Below are positions 36,971 through 47,335 of a stretch of 64,000 nucleotides of DNA, one piece after another; position 1 is the first letter of the stretch, and each line of letters opens with the position of its first letter. A program made the position numbers and the translations under genes. The notes below the pieces were generated by a model, which saw only the letters and a list, made by a program, of their open reading frames with translations, searched no databases and had not been told where the DNA came from. The DNA comes from Listeria costaricensis (GTDB lineage Bacteria; Bacillota; Bacilli; Lactobacillales; Listeriaceae). The stretch covers positions 160,718-224,717 of the forward strand of contig NZ_FXUT01000007.1 of assembly GCF_900183385.1 (NCBI RefSeq), given 5' to 3'.

Positions 36971-37432
36971 TTATAAGGCTTGATGGGCCAGCCACTTCTG
37001 AATGGCTTGCTGATTATCAATGTCGCCTTTATAGCGAGCTGTTAAATGACCGTTTGAAATAAATAATAACGTTGGAACCACTTTGACACTCAAAGATTCA
37101 TCCATGGCAACAAAATCTTCCCCATTTTCACGCGCCTGATCTGTATTGTAATAGTACGCCTTTTGTTGATTGTTTGTGAGGGACTGTTTCAACTTTTTCT
37201 GAAAATCTTGGCAGTATGGACAGCTAGGGCGGCCAATATAGACAAACCCCGTCTGCTTTTTCTGAAGAAACTGCTCCAGTGAAGCCGTATCAACATCTTG
37301 GAGAACACTCTCACGTGCCGTTTTTTTCGTTTCCGTTAGTTGGATGGACTGCGTCTTAAAAATCAGCCCTAGACCTGCCAAAAAGAAAAGCAAGCCTATT
37401 ACGATCAGCAAATGTTCGCGTTTTGGTTTCAT
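36971..37432 (-). CDS. membrane-anchored thioredoxin-like protein (CPYC)
   Basis: About 153 residues from ATG 37432 (GGAGGAG upstream). One N-terminal helix (about 8-26) anchors an extracellular thioredoxin fold with the redox motif GRPSCPYCQDF (CPYC) and the cis-proline VVPTLLFI. The pattern resembles bacteriocin-transport-accessory/PedC-like thioredoxins, but no bacteriocin genes are near. It probably catalyses thiol exchange outside the membrane; the target is unknown. First gene of a two-gene unit behind the glmM terminator. Confidence 0.75.
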   Translation of the reverse strand: MKPKREHLLIVIGLLFFLAGLGLIFKTQSIQLTETKKTARESVLQDVDTASLEQFLQKKQTGFVYIGRPSCPYCQDFQKKLKQSLTNNQQKAYYYNTDQARENGEDFVAMDESLSVKVVPTLLFISNGHLTARYKGDIDNQQAIQKWLAHQAL

Positions 37433-37445
37433 CCTGCTCCTCCCA

Positions 37446-37494
37446 TAAAAAAATCTGAACAAAAGGCTTGGCGGCGTTTTGCTCAGATTTTTTG
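37446..37494 (-). terminator. terminator after glmM
   Basis: On the minus strand AAATCTGAGCAAAA pairs with TTTTGTTCAGATTT, then TTTTATG. Confidence 0.85.
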
Positions 37495-37513
37495 AAAACG
37501 TCTTGAAGGACTA

Positions 37514-38860
37514 TTACAAGCCCATTTCTGCTTGGACAACTTTTGCGATTCGCTCACAGAAATCATCTGTTTTTTCACGCGTATCAGCTTCCACCATCAC
37601 GCGAACAAGCGGCTCAGTTCCAGATGGGCGAACAAGCACGCGACCATTGCCAGCCATTTCTTTTTCGACCTCTTGAATAATTTCACTGACAAGTGGATTT
37701 TCTTCTACTGCATTTTTGTCTGTCACGCGAATGTTCACAAGTTTTTGTGGATAAGTCTGCATTTCATTTGCCAGCTCAGACAATTTTTTACCAGTTGCTT
37801 TCATCACGTTAATCAGCTGGATTCCTGACAAAAGACCATCACCGGTTGTGTTGTGATCTAGGAAGATAATATGGCCTGACTGCTCGCCGCCGAGATTATA
37901 ATGACCTTCCCGCATGGCTTCAACGACATAGCGGTCCCCAACAGCCGTTTGAACATCTTCAATGTCAAGCTCCTGCAAGCCTTTATAGAAACCAAGATTA
38001 CTCATGACCGTTGAAACGATTGTATTATGATTCAGCAAGCCTTGCTCTTTCAAGTGTTTAGCACAAATGAACATGATTTTATCGCCGTCCACAATGCGTC
38101 CTAGTTCATCCACAGCAATCACACGGTCGCCGTCGCCATCAAAGGCTAAGCCAACATCTGCGTTTTTCTCAAGAACGAATTTAGCCAATGCTTCCGGATG
38201 AGTCGAACCTACGCCATCATTGATATTTAAGCCGTTTGGTGATGTCCCCATGGAACTGATATCCGCTTCGAGATCCGCAAACAAATGGGTAGCTAGCGAT
38301 GCAGTGGCTCCGTTCGCACAGTCTAGCGCCACATGGTAGCCGCTGAAATCCTGCTCGATCGTTTGTTTCAAAAACTGCATATATTTCTGTTTGCCTTCAA
38401 AATAGTCATTAATCGTACCCAGACCGTCCGCACTTGGCCGAGGCAATTCGTCTGTATCTTTATCCAGTAGTTCTTCAATTTCGAGTTCCTGATCGTCTGA
38501 AAGTTTGAAACCATCTGCGCCGAAAAATTTAATGCCATTATCAGCTACCGGATTATGTGAAGCTGAAATCATGACACTGGCAGATGCTCCTTGTGCACGC
38601 GTTAAGTAGGCAACCCCTGGTGTTGAAATCACACCTAAACGCATTACTTCGATTCCAACTGACACTAAACCAGCAATCAGTGCTGATTCGAGCATTTCGC
38701 CTGAAATCCGTGTATCACGTGCTACTAGTACACGCGGATGTTCCCCAACATGACGCGTCAAGACATACCCGCCCATGCGTCCAAGTCGAAAAGCGAGTTC
38801 TGGTGTCAATTCTGCATTTGCCACACCGCGAACACCGTCAGTTCCAAAATATTTTCCCAT
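37514..38860 (-). CDS. glmM: phosphoglucosamine mutase GlmM
   Basis: Converts glucosamine-6-phosphate to glucosamine-1-phosphate for UDP-GlcNAc. The 448 residues start [20 protein letters not shown]; the phosphoserine loop is [12 protein letters not shown], the Mg2+ site AFDGDGDRV, the sugar loop GGEQSGHI, and the phosphate loop [12 protein letters not shown]. In B. subtilis and Listeria GlmM also binds and restrains CdaA, and the gene follows cdaA-cdaR, as here. Confidence 0.98.
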   Translation of the reverse strand: MGKYFGTDGVRGVANAELTPELAFRLGRMGGYVLTRHVGEHPRVLVARDTRISGEMLESALIAGLVSVGIEVMRLGVISTPGVAYLTRAQGASASVMISASHNPVADNGIKFFGADGFKLSDDQELEIEELLDKDTDELPRPSADGLGTINDYFEGKQKYMQFLKQTIEQDFSGYHVALDCANGATASLATHLFADLEADISSMGTSPNGLNINDGVGSTHPEALAKFVLEKNADVGLAFDGDGDRVIAVDELGRIVDGDKIMFICAKHLKEQGLLNHNTIVSTVMSNLGFYKGLQELDIEDVQTAVGDRYVVEAMREGHYNLGGEQSGHIIFLDHNTTGDGLLSGIQLINVMKATGKKLSELANEMQTYPQKLVNIRVTDKNAVEENPLVSEIIQEVEKEMAGNGRVLVRPSGTEPLVRVMVEADTREKTDDFCERIAKVVQAEMGL

Positions 38861-38957
38861 TATTAATTCTCTCCTTCTGTGTCAAACATTGGATTCATCC
38901 TTGCATAGCTCCATTTTGACTATGTAAAAATCTGATTGTTTTCCACATATACGTTTT

Positions 38958-38963
38958 ATTATA
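38958..38963 (-). promoter_or_regulatory. possible internal glmM promoter (-10)
   Basis: TATAAT on the minus strand (complement of 38958-38963), downstream of the cdaR hairpin and about 98 bp before glmM. The -35 is poor, so it is only a candidate. Confidence 0.35.
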
Positions 38964-38991
38964 CCCTGTCCTTGTAAAAAAATCATCTTAC

Positions 38992-39028
38992 GGCAAAAGC
39001 GGAGGCCAAAAAGGTCGCTTTTGCCGCA
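38992..39028 (-). terminator. intercistronic hairpin between cdaR and glmM
   Basis: On the minus strand CGGCAAAAGCG pairs with CGCTTTTGCCG; TAAGATGA then seven T follow. The T run is 8 nt from the stem, so it is more likely a partial terminator or stabiliser than a full stop. Confidence 0.5.
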
Positions 39029-39034
39029 TCCTGA

Positions 39035-40384
39035 TTACGTATCGGTCGCCGATTTCTTTGTAATTGTATACTTGGCGGTTGTCTGACTGAGCGTATAGCT
39101 GACATCACTCGGCAAATTATTGATGGCGAGCTTTGCACTATAGTTTTCGCCTTCTGTCGCTTTTGATAAGTCTGCTATCACTTTAAACGAAGAACTACTG
39201 AGCCCATTTACCGTGCTGGAAGGGCCCTTTACAGTCACACTCACTTTTCCATTAGATGGAGATGTAAGTGTAGCCGTCAAATCATCTTTTAGACCTGTTT
39301 CGGCAATGGATACATCTGAAAAGGTTTTACTGATATCCGTATTTGTACTATCATCTGACGTGTCATTCGTATTCGACCCTTGATCGGTTGTTGAATCGGT
39401 AGTGGAGGACTGACTGTCACTCGAGTCGTTACTGGACTTTTTTGCAGTCTTAATCTTGACCTCCACGGTAGACGGCTGCACAGATGTGGCTCCCTCAGGA
39501 ACAGGGATCGTTATTTCTTTCACGGTATCAGCGGTAATATTCGATACATCGACGGAAAGCTCAATCTTATTGATCTTATCCAGTACTTCGTCATCACCGA
39601 TTACGACAACCTCATCACGGTCCGGCGTAATACTTGAAATTGATAAATCATCTGGCGGTGAACCGGTCTGCTTGATTGTAAGCGGCACGGATTTGCCTAC
39701 TTTATTCACCGGCACAGTCACTTCTACTTTCTGCGGATCAATCTCAACATCCAGTTTATTCAGCTTGCTATCAAAGGCCACGATTTCAGCCTCTGCGGTA
39801 AAGTCTTCTTTATGTCCACCGCTGTCATCAATGGTGGCTTTCACATAGGCGATTTGATCAATTGTATCTTTCGCACCTGTAATCGACACTTTTTTCGGAC
39901 TGACTTCCGGCGTCCCTGCTTCGTAACCTGCTGCTACGACAGATTGCCCCAGCTCGACATCGACGGAAAATTTCTTCGTGACTTTTTCCTGCACATTAAC
40001 GGTGGCCGTATCAGGCGAAATCGTTGCCTTGACGCGATCTGAAAGGTCCTTGATTTGAAGCTTGACATTTTGTTCGCCGATAGAAGCATTTCTGAGATCC
40101 ACATAGACGGTGAAATCCTGCTGTGCTTTGGCATTTTGAACGATGCTTCTTGGTCCTGTAATCGTGACGGTTACCGTTTCTGGAACTCCTGAAACATATA
40201 GATTCTCTTTATCATAATAGACCTCAACAGGCACATTTTGAATGACTTCTGTGTCTGTTTGAGAAGAAGTTTGAATTTGTGTCGAACCGTTATTATCCGC
40301 ATGCACGGAAATAAATAGAATTGCCGCCAAAATCAGCGCGATAATCCGAATCGACCATTTGTTGTTTAAAAAAAGATCCATCAT
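39035..40384 (-). CDS. cdaR: CdaR, YbbR-domain regulator of diadenylate cyclase
   Basis: About 449 residues: one N-terminal membrane helix (about 10-27) and four extracellular YbbR repeats (for example PVEVYYDKENLYVSGVPETV), with a Ser/Asp/Thr-rich linker before the last. CdaR sits outside the membrane, contacts CdaA and tunes c-di-AMP synthesis. The frame is open to 40405, but ATG 40384, overlapping the cdaA stop by 4 nt behind GAGAGGGGG, is the natural start. Operon cdaA-cdaR-glmM. Confidence 0.93.
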   Translation of the reverse strand: MMDLFLNNKWSIRIIALILAAILFISVHADNNGSTQIQTSSQTDTEVIQNVPVEVYYDKENLYVSGVPETVTVTITGPRSIVQNAKAQQDFTVYVDLRNASIGEQNVKLQIKDLSDRVKATISPDTATVNVQEKVTKKFSVDVELGQSVVAAGYEAGTPEVSPKKVSITGAKDTIDQIAYVKATIDDSGGHKEDFTAEAEIVAFDSKLNKLDVEIDPQKVEVTVPVNKVGKSVPLTIKQTGSPPDDLSISSITPDRDEVVVIGDDEVLDKINKIELSVDVSNITADTVKEITIPVPEGATSVQPSTVEVKIKTAKKSSNDSSDSQSSTTDSTTDQGSNTNDTSDDSTNTDISKTFSDVSIAETGLKDDLTATLTSPSNGKVSVTVKGPSSTVNGLSSSSFKVIADLSKATEGENYSAKLAINNLPSDVSYTLSQTTAKYTITKKSATDT

Positions 40385-41202
40385 TTCTTTTTGCCCCCTC
40401 TCCATCTAACAAAGAAAGGTGCTTTCTTTTGAAACACAGTGATTAGTTCCTGTTCAAGAATTTCATGCAGCCGATCTTTGGAAACATCACGGAACAGCTC
40501 GCCGCCTTTTGTGATAGAGATGCCGCCTGTTTCTTCTGAGACCACGATCGTGATGCTGTCAGTAACTTCACTGATTCCAAGCGCCGCCCTGTGCCTCGTC
40601 CCCAGTTCTTTCGATAGGAACGGGCTATCTGATAGCGGCAGATAACTTGCCGCAGATGCAATCTCATTTCCTTTAATAATCACCGCACCATCATGAAGCG
40701 GCGTATTCGGAATAAAAATATTGATGAGAAGCTGCGATGAAATATGGGCATTCAGCGGGATACCCGTTTCAATGTAATCTTCCATCCCTGTATCACGTGC
40801 AACAGAGATCAGTGCGCCAATCCGCCGTTTAGCCATATATTCAGTTGATTTTTCAATAGATTCGATTAAATTCCGCTGTTCTCTTTCAATCCGGGAACCC
40901 GTACGAATAAAAATATTCCCGCGCCCCAATGTTTCAAGCGCCCGCCTAAGCTCCGGCTGAAAAATAATAATGATAGCAAGAAAGCCCCAGGTAAGCATTT
41001 GATCGGTCACCCATTCGACCGTCTCAAGCCCTAGAAAACCACTTGCTACTTTTACAACAATAATGATAAAAATACCTTTTAAGAGCTGCACGGCCTTTGT
41101 TCCGCGAATCAGCATAATTAATTTATAAATGACGAACCACACGACTAGAATATCCACTATATTCGCGAGGTATTGTAAAAATGTCATATCTGTAAAATTC
41201 AT
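40381..41202 (-). CDS. cdaA: diadenylate cyclase CdaA
   Basis: Membrane-bound synthase of c-di-AMP from two ATP. Three N-terminal membrane helices (about 10-95) precede the DAC domain, with the catalytic motifs LHDGAVII (DGA) and GTRHRAALG (RHR). The 273 residues are standard length. c-di-AMP controls potassium and osmolyte transport and is essential in rich medium in Listeria. The gene heads the cdaA-cdaR-glmM operon. Confidence 0.97.
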   Translation of the reverse strand: MNFTDMTFLQYLANIVDILVVWFVIYKLIMLIRGTKAVQLLKGIFIIIVVKVASGFLGLETVEWVTDQMLTWGFLAIIIIFQPELRRALETLGRGNIFIRTGSRIEREQRNLIESIEKSTEYMAKRRIGALISVARDTGMEDYIETGIPLNAHISSQLLINIFIPNTPLHDGAVIIKGNEIASAASYLPLSDSPFLSKELGTRHRAALGISEVTDSITIVVSEETGGISITKGGELFRDVSKDRLHEILEQELITVFQKKAPFFVRWRGGKKK

Positions 41203-41353
41203 TCTTTCGCCTCCTGATCAAGGCAAGCCCAGTTATTTGCCAATAATTTCGGAACACCTTGCCAAAGCAGAAATGTTCACTTATTTCATTATAGCATAAT
41301 CCCCAGCTGCGAAAAAAGAAATCTATTGGACAAAATTAGAAAGATTTGTTTAA

Positions 41354-41397
41354 GAAAAAAGACCTGCGCAAGGCAAGTCTCTAGGTAAGCGCAGGAC
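41354..41397 (-). terminator. terminator after the DUF4259 gene
   Basis: On the minus strand AGTCCTGCGC pairs with GCGCAGGTC, then six T; it overlaps the gene end. Confidence 0.8.
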
Positions 41398-41824
41398 TGA
41401 CTGGCACCTTGGCAAGCTTTTCCGCAAGCTCTGTCAGGTAGGCTTTTGCTTTTTCACGATTCGCCCCTTCAAAAAGCTCCAGCCATTCATGCGTCTCGTC
41501 GATTTCTAACAGCCGGTTCTCGAGTTTCCCGCGAAAATCCGCTCGAAGCAAGTAACCGTCCAATTGATCGATTGGGTCACTTACTGTGATTTCCTCTCCA
41601 GCCGCCTTTTGGATGATCAGCTCGACCAGCCCGATTAAATTGTTATCATACAAAAAGTCCTCTATCTCAAAACCAAATAAATCCTCTTCTTCGCCTTCAT
41701 TTAACCGCTGCACGATCCTTTCTGCATCGAATAGCGTATCGTTCTCATCAAGAACATCTTCTATCCAGTCGATCAAATCCAGCCCCACATCACTTTCCAG
41801 CGCCTTGATTCCCCATGATCCCAT
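41381..41824 (-). CDS. DUF4259 domain protein
   Basis: A 147-residue, strongly acidic soluble protein starting MGSWGIKALESDVGLDLIDW, which resembles the DUF4259 start (MGxWGxxxxxxDxxxDxI). Function unknown; some members of this family appear near toxin or immunity genes, but nothing here supports that. It is transcribed alone between cdaA and the maltose operon. Confidence 0.7.
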   Translation of the reverse strand: MGSWGIKALESDVGLDLIDWIEDVLDENDTLFDAERIVQRLNEGEEEDLFGFEIEDFLYDNNLIGLVELIIQKAAGEEITVSDPIDQLDGYLLRADFRGKLENRLLEIDETHEWLELFEGANREKAKAYLTELAEKLAKVPVSPALT

Positions 41825-41870
41825 TTATTTGCCTCCTCATTATCAAAATAACTACTTTCATTATAACATC

Positions 41871-41911
41871 AAAAAAGAACCAAAACCTGACTAGCTGCCA
41901 GATTCTGGTTC
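41871..41911 (-). terminator. terminator of the maltose operon
   Basis: On the minus strand GAACCAGAATCTG pairs with CAGGTTTTGGTTC (two G-T pairs), then TTTTTTG. Confidence 0.85.
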
Positions 41912-41921
41912 TCCTCATGAT

Positions 41922-44192
41922 TTAAATCCGTCGTTTCACCTTGCTGCCCTGTTCAAGAATGATCTCTTCGTCCAAAATTTGAACGGTGAGCGATTCTCCT
42001 TCCAGTAGCGCCAGAGTGATTCCCGCAGCCGACACACTGACTTCAATCAGCGCCTTGCGGAAATTGATATTGAAAGAATACCCTTGCCAATCATCTGGCA
42101 GAAATGGTGCAAAGTGAAGCTGCCCGTCCCGCACCCGCATGCCAGCAAATCCCTGAACAATTGAAAGCCAGCTGCCGGCCATGGATGTAATATGCAGACC
42201 GTCCTCGGTATCATTATTATAGTTGTCCAGATCAAGTCGTGCCGTTCGTTTATACAGCTCGACTGCTTTGTCCGTCTTGCCAATCTCAGCCGCTAAAATA
42301 GCATGGATGGCCGGTGACAGGCTGGACTCATGAACCGTCAGCGGCTCATAAAATTCAAAATTCCGCTGCTTCGTCTCAAAATCAAAGGCATCACTGAAAT
42401 AATAAATGCCCTGCAAAACATCGGCTTGTTTGATAAAGCAAGACCGCAAAATCTTGTCCCATGACCAATTTTGATTGAGCGGTTGTTCATTTGGCGAAAG
42501 CGTATCAGTCGCCCAAAGTTCTTTATCCAAAAATGTATCATGCTGAACAAAAATTTGCCATTTTTCATCATAAGGGAAGTACATGCGCTTCGTAATATCC
42601 TGCCATTTTGCCGTTTCTTCCGCCGACACCTGATAAGCTTCGCGCGCCTCTTCTGTCAAATTTTCCAAGGTGTAATCAAGCGTCCACTTAGCCATATAAT
42701 TAGTAAACCAGTTGTTGTTGACGTTATTTTCATATTCGTTCGGCCCGGTCACGCCATGGATCATATACTTGTCGAGCCGATCCGACAAATGAACGCGCCC
42801 CGCCCAAAAACGCGACAGCTCGATCAGCACTTCGATTCCCTTTTCCTCCAAATAGCTGCGATCCCCTGTATAGTTGGTATAGTTATAAATCGCATACGCC
42901 ATCGAACCATTGCGGTGGATCTCCTCAAATGTAATTTCCCATTCATTATGGCACTCAATCCCCGTAAAAGTCACCATCGGATAGAGCGCACCCGGCATCC
43001 CGATTTTCCGCGCATTTTCTTTCGCCTGCGTGAGCTGCTGATAGCGATACTCGAGCAAATGCCGCGAAACATTCTGATCTGTCAGTGCCAAATACATCGG
43101 CAGCGCAAAAGCCTCCGTATCCCAGTAAGTCGCTCCCCCGTATTTTTCACCCGTAAATCCTTTTGGCCCAATGTTCAGCCGCGCATCCTCCCCGTAATAG
43201 GTCGAGAATAATTGGAAAATATTAAAACGGATTCCCTGCTGCGCCTGATCATCGCCCTCAATTTTGACATCCGCCTTCTTCCAGCGCTCTAACCACAAGG
43301 CTTCATGTGCATCTCTCAAAGCCGCATAATCCAGCGCCTCGACATTCTGCCTGATTTTTTCCGCCGCGTTACCCAGCTCACCTTCCGAATAATCGCGTGA
43401 AGTCGTTACAAATACCCGCTTTTCAAGACTTAACTTTTCGCCTTGCTGAAGCTCCTCTTCCACACTATTCACAGTAAATCCTGCTTCACTATGCGCTTCT
43501 TTCACTTTCCCCCGTGAAAATTGGTTGACCATCTTCGCAAAAACCGTAAACCGCTCAATGCCAAAGTTATTGGGAATCGTCTTGACCAGCAATTCGCCTT
43601 CTGCGCGCGCCGCTTTATGTTGCAGATTTTCCCAGAAAGCCTCTTCATAGTTGGCATCTTCATTACGCACATTGCCGTCCAGGTACGGTTTTAGTGTCAC
43701 CTTTCCAGTCCCTTCAAGCACCGTCACCTGATAACGAATGACAGCCAGTTCTTTCACAGCAATACTCAAAAAGCGGTCTGTCTCCACCTGAAAGCGGCCC
43801 TTCGCCGTCTGGATCACAAAAGAACGTGAAAGCACCCCATTCTGCATGTCCAGTTCCAAGTAAAAGTCTTCCAGCCGAGCCGTATAAAGATCGATCACCT
43901 CATCATCGATCAAAAGTTCTACGCCAATAAAGTTCAGCGCGTTAATCACCTTGCCAAAATAATCCGGATAGCCGTTTTTCCACCAGCCAACGCGCGTTTT
44001 GTCCGGATACCAGACTCCCGCCAGATACGTCCCTGGGTGGCTGTCTCCCGAATAATCTTCCTCAAAATTGCCGCGCAGCCCCATGTAGCCGTTGCCGAGT
44101 GAAGTCAGACTTTCCTGCAGACGTTTATCTTCCTTTTCGAGCGTCCGCGAAGTCAATTTCCACGGGTGCACATCAAATAGCCGCTTTCTCAT
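41922..44192 (-). CDS. malP: maltose phosphorylase (glycoside hydrolase family 65)
   Basis: Cytoplasmic enzyme splitting maltose with phosphate into glucose and beta-glucose-1-phosphate. The 756 residues match GH65 length: an N-terminal beta-sandwich, then the helical catalytic barrel with [13 protein letters not shown] and the general acid Glu in [17 protein letters not shown], and a C-terminal domain. Trehalose or kojibiose phosphorylase are family alternatives; the maltodextrin neighbours favour maltose. The ATG overlaps the DUF1189 stop by 4 nt. No beta-phosphoglucomutase gene is in the cluster. Confidence 0.92.
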   Translation of the reverse strand: MRKRLFDVHPWKLTSRTLEKEDKRLQESLTSLGNGYMGLRGNFEEDYSGDSHPGTYLAGVWYPDKTRVGWWKNGYPDYFGKVINALNFIGVELLIDDEVIDLYTARLEDFYLELDMQNGVLSRSFVIQTAKGRFQVETDRFLSIAVKELAVIRYQVTVLEGTGKVTLKPYLDGNVRNEDANYEEAFWENLQHKAARAEGELLVKTIPNNFGIERFTVFAKMVNQFSRGKVKEAHSEAGFTVNSVEEELQQGEKLSLEKRVFVTTSRDYSEGELGNAAEKIRQNVEALDYAALRDAHEALWLERWKKADVKIEGDDQAQQGIRFNIFQLFSTYYGEDARLNIGPKGFTGEKYGGATYWDTEAFALPMYLALTDQNVSRHLLEYRYQQLTQAKENARKIGMPGALYPMVTFTGIECHNEWEITFEEIHRNGSMAYAIYNYTNYTGDRSYLEEKGIEVLIELSRFWAGRVHLSDRLDKYMIHGVTGPNEYENNVNNNWFTNYMAKWTLDYTLENLTEEAREAYQVSAEETAKWQDITKRMYFPYDEKWQIFVQHDTFLDKELWATDTLSPNEQPLNQNWSWDKILRSCFIKQADVLQGIYYFSDAFDFETKQRNFEFYEPLTVHESSLSPAIHAILAAEIGKTDKAVELYKRTARLDLDNYNNDTEDGLHITSMAGSWLSIVQGFAGMRVRDGQLHFAPFLPDDWQGYSFNINFRKALIEVSVSAAGITLALLEGESLTVQILDEEIILEQGSKVKRRI

Positions 44193-45049
44193 AACTTAAA
44201 TCCTCCTAAACTACGATCCACTTTCCGTGAGGCAGTTTGAAATTCTTTTCCAAATCTTGTTTTCAAAAATGTCCAAGCAATCAGCAACACCATACCAAGC
44301 GATGTGATCGCCAACATGATCGTTATATCAAAATAAATGAAGCCAATGATCGTACTTGCAAGAACGGGTAACCCCAGTGCATTCAGTGTCATATTGAGCG
44401 CCTCTTTAAAGGAACCGATCGCACCAATCTGACTTTTTTTCGTCATCCAGAGGAAACCTGCCGTAACGAGTATCAAAAGCCACGTGCTGACAAATAAAAC
44501 ACTCGCCACCATCATAAACTGACTGAGAAAAATGAACGGCTTGTTTTGCGTATACCAAGCATCATTCAAAAATTCATCCAGTGCGCTCTCTGTCGTCACC
44601 TTGCTTAGATCCATACCAGCATAATAAGGAATTGAAAACTGATAACCATCCTGATCCTTCACGATTATCTCCGACTGATTCATAACAATCGCATTTTTTT
44701 CATTGTCAACCGCCGCCTTTGGTTCATACAGCCCGACTGCACCATCTGTCTCCTGTTCGAGCATCGCTTGACCACCAGAAAGCTTGCCGTCCTGATCTAC
44801 CGTCGCCCCTTCAAGCCCTTCCACAAGCGCCGTCTTATCCAGTGCAAAAGCATGCGGAGCTACCTGATCAAATTGGATCGTCTGCTCCTTAGCCGCGTGC
44901 ATGGCAACTGGCATCAGCATCAAACTGACAAGAAACAGCCCGACAAACAGCATGTTGCCCCATGAAAGCTTGTTCCGCCCGGTGAAAATGCGTATGGGTG
45001 TCAAAATAGACGAGAAATATCGTTTTGGAAAAGAAGTTCGTTTCATCAT
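44189..45049 (-). CDS. DUF1189 membrane protein of the maltodextrin operon
   Basis: About 286 residues. One membrane helix near residues 32-52 is followed by an extracellular domain (about 55-155) and then three helices (about 165-265). DUF1189 proteins (YvdJ in B. subtilis, MalA in streptococci) sit in maltodextrin operons; their role is unclear, perhaps transporter-related. AAGGA lies 6 nt before ATG 45049; ATG 45055 directly abuts it. It lies between malG and malP. Confidence 0.82.
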   Translation of the reverse strand: MMKRTSFPKRYFSSILTPIRIFTGRNKLSWGNMLFVGLFLVSLMLMPVAMHAAKEQTIQFDQVAPHAFALDKTALVEGLEGATVDQDGKLSGGQAMLEQETDGAVGLYEPKAAVDNEKNAIVMNQSEIIVKDQDGYQFSIPYYAGMDLSKVTTESALDEFLNDAWYTQNKPFIFLSQFMMVASVLFVSTWLLILVTAGFLWMTKKSQIGAIGSFKEALNMTLNALGLPVLASTIIGFIYFDITIMLAITSLGMVLLIAWTFLKTRFGKEFQTASRKVDRSLGGFKL

Positions 45050-45072
45050 TTTCATTCCTTATCTTCAAAAAT

Positions 45073-45924
45073 TTATCCCTTGGTTCCGCCTGCCGTTAAA
45101 CCTGATACAAAGTTCTTTTGCAGGAAGAAGAAGAGCAGACAGATTGGCAAGGCTGCAAGAATCGCCCCAGCAGCGAAAAGCGCCACTTTTTGTTGCTGCG
45201 GATTTGAAATGAAACTTTGCAAGCCAACCGCAATCGTTAAGTTTTCAGGTGTCCGAAGCAGGAATTTGGCCAGTAGGAAATCGCCAAATGGCCCCATAAA
45301 TGCCCACAGCGCCTGCACGGCAATCATCGGACGAACAAGCGGCAGAATAATTTGCGCAAAAATCCGGAAATGTCCCGCACCGTCAAGTTTCGCAGATTCA
45401 TCTAAATCACGCGGAACCGTATCAAAATAACCCTTCATCAGCCAAGTATTCATCGGAATCCCCCCGCCAATATAAATCAGCGTCAGGAACCAATACTGGT
45501 CGAGCGCTCCAAGCAGCATGGCCAAAACGTAGAATGCCGTAAGAGCTGCCATTGTCGGCACCATTTGAATGATCAGAAAGAACACCAAACTGTTTTTTCT
45601 TCCTTTAAACCGGTAGCGACTATAGGTATATCCGGCAAATGTGACGATCGTGACTTGCAGAATCATCGTTGCAATCGCAATAATCAAGGTGTTTTTATAC
45701 CAGTCTAGATAAAGCGTCTCATTGAACAATCGGCTAAAGTTATCAAACGACCAGTCGCCCGTCCATTCCAGCGTAAATGCCGCGATGTTCCCTGGTTTGA
45801 ACGCAGATGAGGCCGTGATGAGAATCGGGTACAAAATAATGACCGACAGCAAAATGAGAAACAGATACGTAAAGAATTTAGTGAAAAAGCGAGTTGTCCG
45901 CTGATCTTTTAGAAAACCTTTCAT
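45073..45924 (-). CDS. malG: maltodextrin ABC transporter permease MalG
   Basis: Inner membrane permease, 283 residues, six helices, with the EAA loop that contacts the ATPase ([18 protein letters not shown], matching EAAxxDGA) and an N-terminal helix. It pairs with MalF to import maltodextrins delivered by the binding protein. The start lies directly next to the malF stop. The C-terminus (LTAGGTKG) is the usual MalG/MdxG ending. Confidence 0.94.
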   Translation of the reverse strand: MKGFLKDQRTTRFFTKFFTYLFLILLSVIILYPILITASSAFKPGNIAAFTLEWTGDWSFDNFSRLFNETLYLDWYKNTLIIAIATMILQVTIVTFAGYTYSRYRFKGRKNSLVFFLIIQMVPTMAALTAFYVLAMLLGALDQYWFLTLIYIGGGIPMNTWLMKGYFDTVPRDLDESAKLDGAGHFRIFAQIILPLVRPMIAVQALWAFMGPFGDFLLAKFLLRTPENLTIAVGLQSFISNPQQQKVALFAAGAILAALPICLLFFFLQKNFVSGLTAGGTKG

Positions 45925-47229
45925 CTACATCATCTCCTCATTTCCAAAGGCATTGGTCTTTTTAAAGGCAATCATGGAAACTGCAATGACGATCGCTGAA
46001 ATAATCAACGTCACCGCCGCAGCCAGCGCATATTGCGGAGAAGTCCCCGTCGTCAGCTTGTAAATCCATGAAATCAGAATGTCCGTCGACCCGGCACCGC
46101 CGCCGACACTTCCCGGTCCCCCTTCATTAAAGAGGTAAATAATCGAAAAGTTATTAAAGTTAAACGTATATTGCGTGATAAAAACAGGCGCCGTTACAAA
46201 GAGAATCATTGGCAAGGTAATTTTACGGAACCGCTGCATGGCACTTGCCCCGTCGATCCGCGCCGCTTCATAAAGCTCTCCCGGAATCGCTTGCAGAACC
46301 CCCGTCACCATCACGTAAATATAAGGGAAACCAAGCCAGCCCTGAATGGAAATCAGCGCTACTTTTGTCCAAAATGGATCGGTTTTCCACGAAATCGCAT
46401 CAATATCGACAAGCGGCAGATGATTCAAAAGCGGAATCACTTGCTGGTTGATCGCACCGATACTGTCATTAAACATGTTGGAAAAAATCATGATTGTAAT
46501 AAAAGCAGGCACCGCCCACGGCAAAAGAAAAATAACACCGAAAAGCCGTTTTCCCTTGATAAAACTCTGATTGGCAACAATTGCCGTAAAAACACCCAGC
46601 ACGATTTGCAAAGTCGTCGCACAAACCGTCCAAATTAGCGTCCACGAAAATACACTCATAAATGTATCCCGATAAGAACTCAGGAAGAAAATATTGAAGA
46701 AATTCTTGAGCCCCACCCAGTCAATCAAGTTCGCCGGCGGAATATGATAAAAATCATAGTTGGTAAACGCCATGAAAAGCGTCACGAGGACTGGAAAAAT
46801 AATAACAAAAGTCATCACAATGTAGGCCGGTAGTGTAAATAAATATGGAAAGCCCTTGTCGAGCACGTTTTTCAGAATCGCCACAGTCGTCGTATTGACC
46901 TCTTCGCCAAGCTGCCATCTCTTCGCGACATTTCTCGCGTCCAAAATATTCAATATGTAGAAGCCGATAAAAAGAAGCGTTACGATCAACTGTAAAGTAC
47001 CTTCAATCAAGAAATACAGGGAATGGTCCACACCCGGCACAGTACCTAGCGTGACTAAACCGACGAGCGCATTAAACCCGACAGCAAAAAGTTCTATTAT
47101 AAACAAAATAAAAACGGCTAAGAAAATGATTCCCTTAAAATTTTGCTTATTGTAAAACTGGCCAAATCCTGGAATGAGGGACAGCAGTGTCGCTTTTCGG
47201 ACATTTTGCGGCTCTTTCTCCAGTTTCAT
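45925..47229 (-). CDS. malF: maltodextrin ABC transporter permease MalF
   Basis: A 434-residue permease, partner of MalG. About eight helices, including a long N-terminal part and the EAA loop YEAARIDGASAMQRFRKITL. The start MKLEKEPQNVRKATLLSLIP is typical of MdxF. GAGG lies before the ATG. It follows the binding-protein gene after a stable intercistronic hairpin. The ATPase (MsmX type) is not in the window. Confidence 0.94.
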   Translation of the reverse strand: MKLEKEPQNVRKATLLSLIPGFGQFYNKQNFKGIIFLAVFILFIIELFAVGFNALVGLVTLGTVPGVDHSLYFLIEGTLQLIVTLLFIGFYILNILDARNVAKRWQLGEEVNTTTVAILKNVLDKGFPYLFTLPAYIVMTFVIIFPVLVTLFMAFTNYDFYHIPPANLIDWVGLKNFFNIFFLSSYRDTFMSVFSWTLIWTVCATTLQIVLGVFTAIVANQSFIKGKRLFGVIFLLPWAVPAFITIMIFSNMFNDSIGAINQQVIPLLNHLPLVDIDAISWKTDPFWTKVALISIQGWLGFPYIYVMVTGVLQAIPGELYEAARIDGASAMQRFRKITLPMILFVTAPVFITQYTFNFNNFSIIYLFNEGGPGSVGGGAGSTDILISWIYKLTTGTSPQYALAAAVTLIISAIVIAVSMIAFKKTNAFGNEEMM

Positions 47230-47272
47230 CTTGCAAACCTCACATTCTTTCTACGCTGGTTTCATTTTAAGT

Positions 47273-47309
47273 TGTGAGCCCGCGCCATCATCAGCCAGCC
47301 GGGCTCACA
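47273..47309 (-). other. intercistronic hairpin between malE and malF
   Basis: TGTGAGCCCG (47273-47282) and CGGGCTCACA (47300-47309) form a perfect 10-bp stem. No T run follows on the minus strand. It probably protects the malE mRNA 3' end and sets more binding protein than permease. Confidence 0.6.
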
Positions 47310-47335
47310 CTTAAAAATTTATTTATTTGCGCGTA

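Noticed and set aside
42471..43211. Open frame of 246 codons opposite malP
   Set aside because: It is antisense to a well-conserved GH65 catalytic domain; the product has no recognisable motif and there is no ribosome site.
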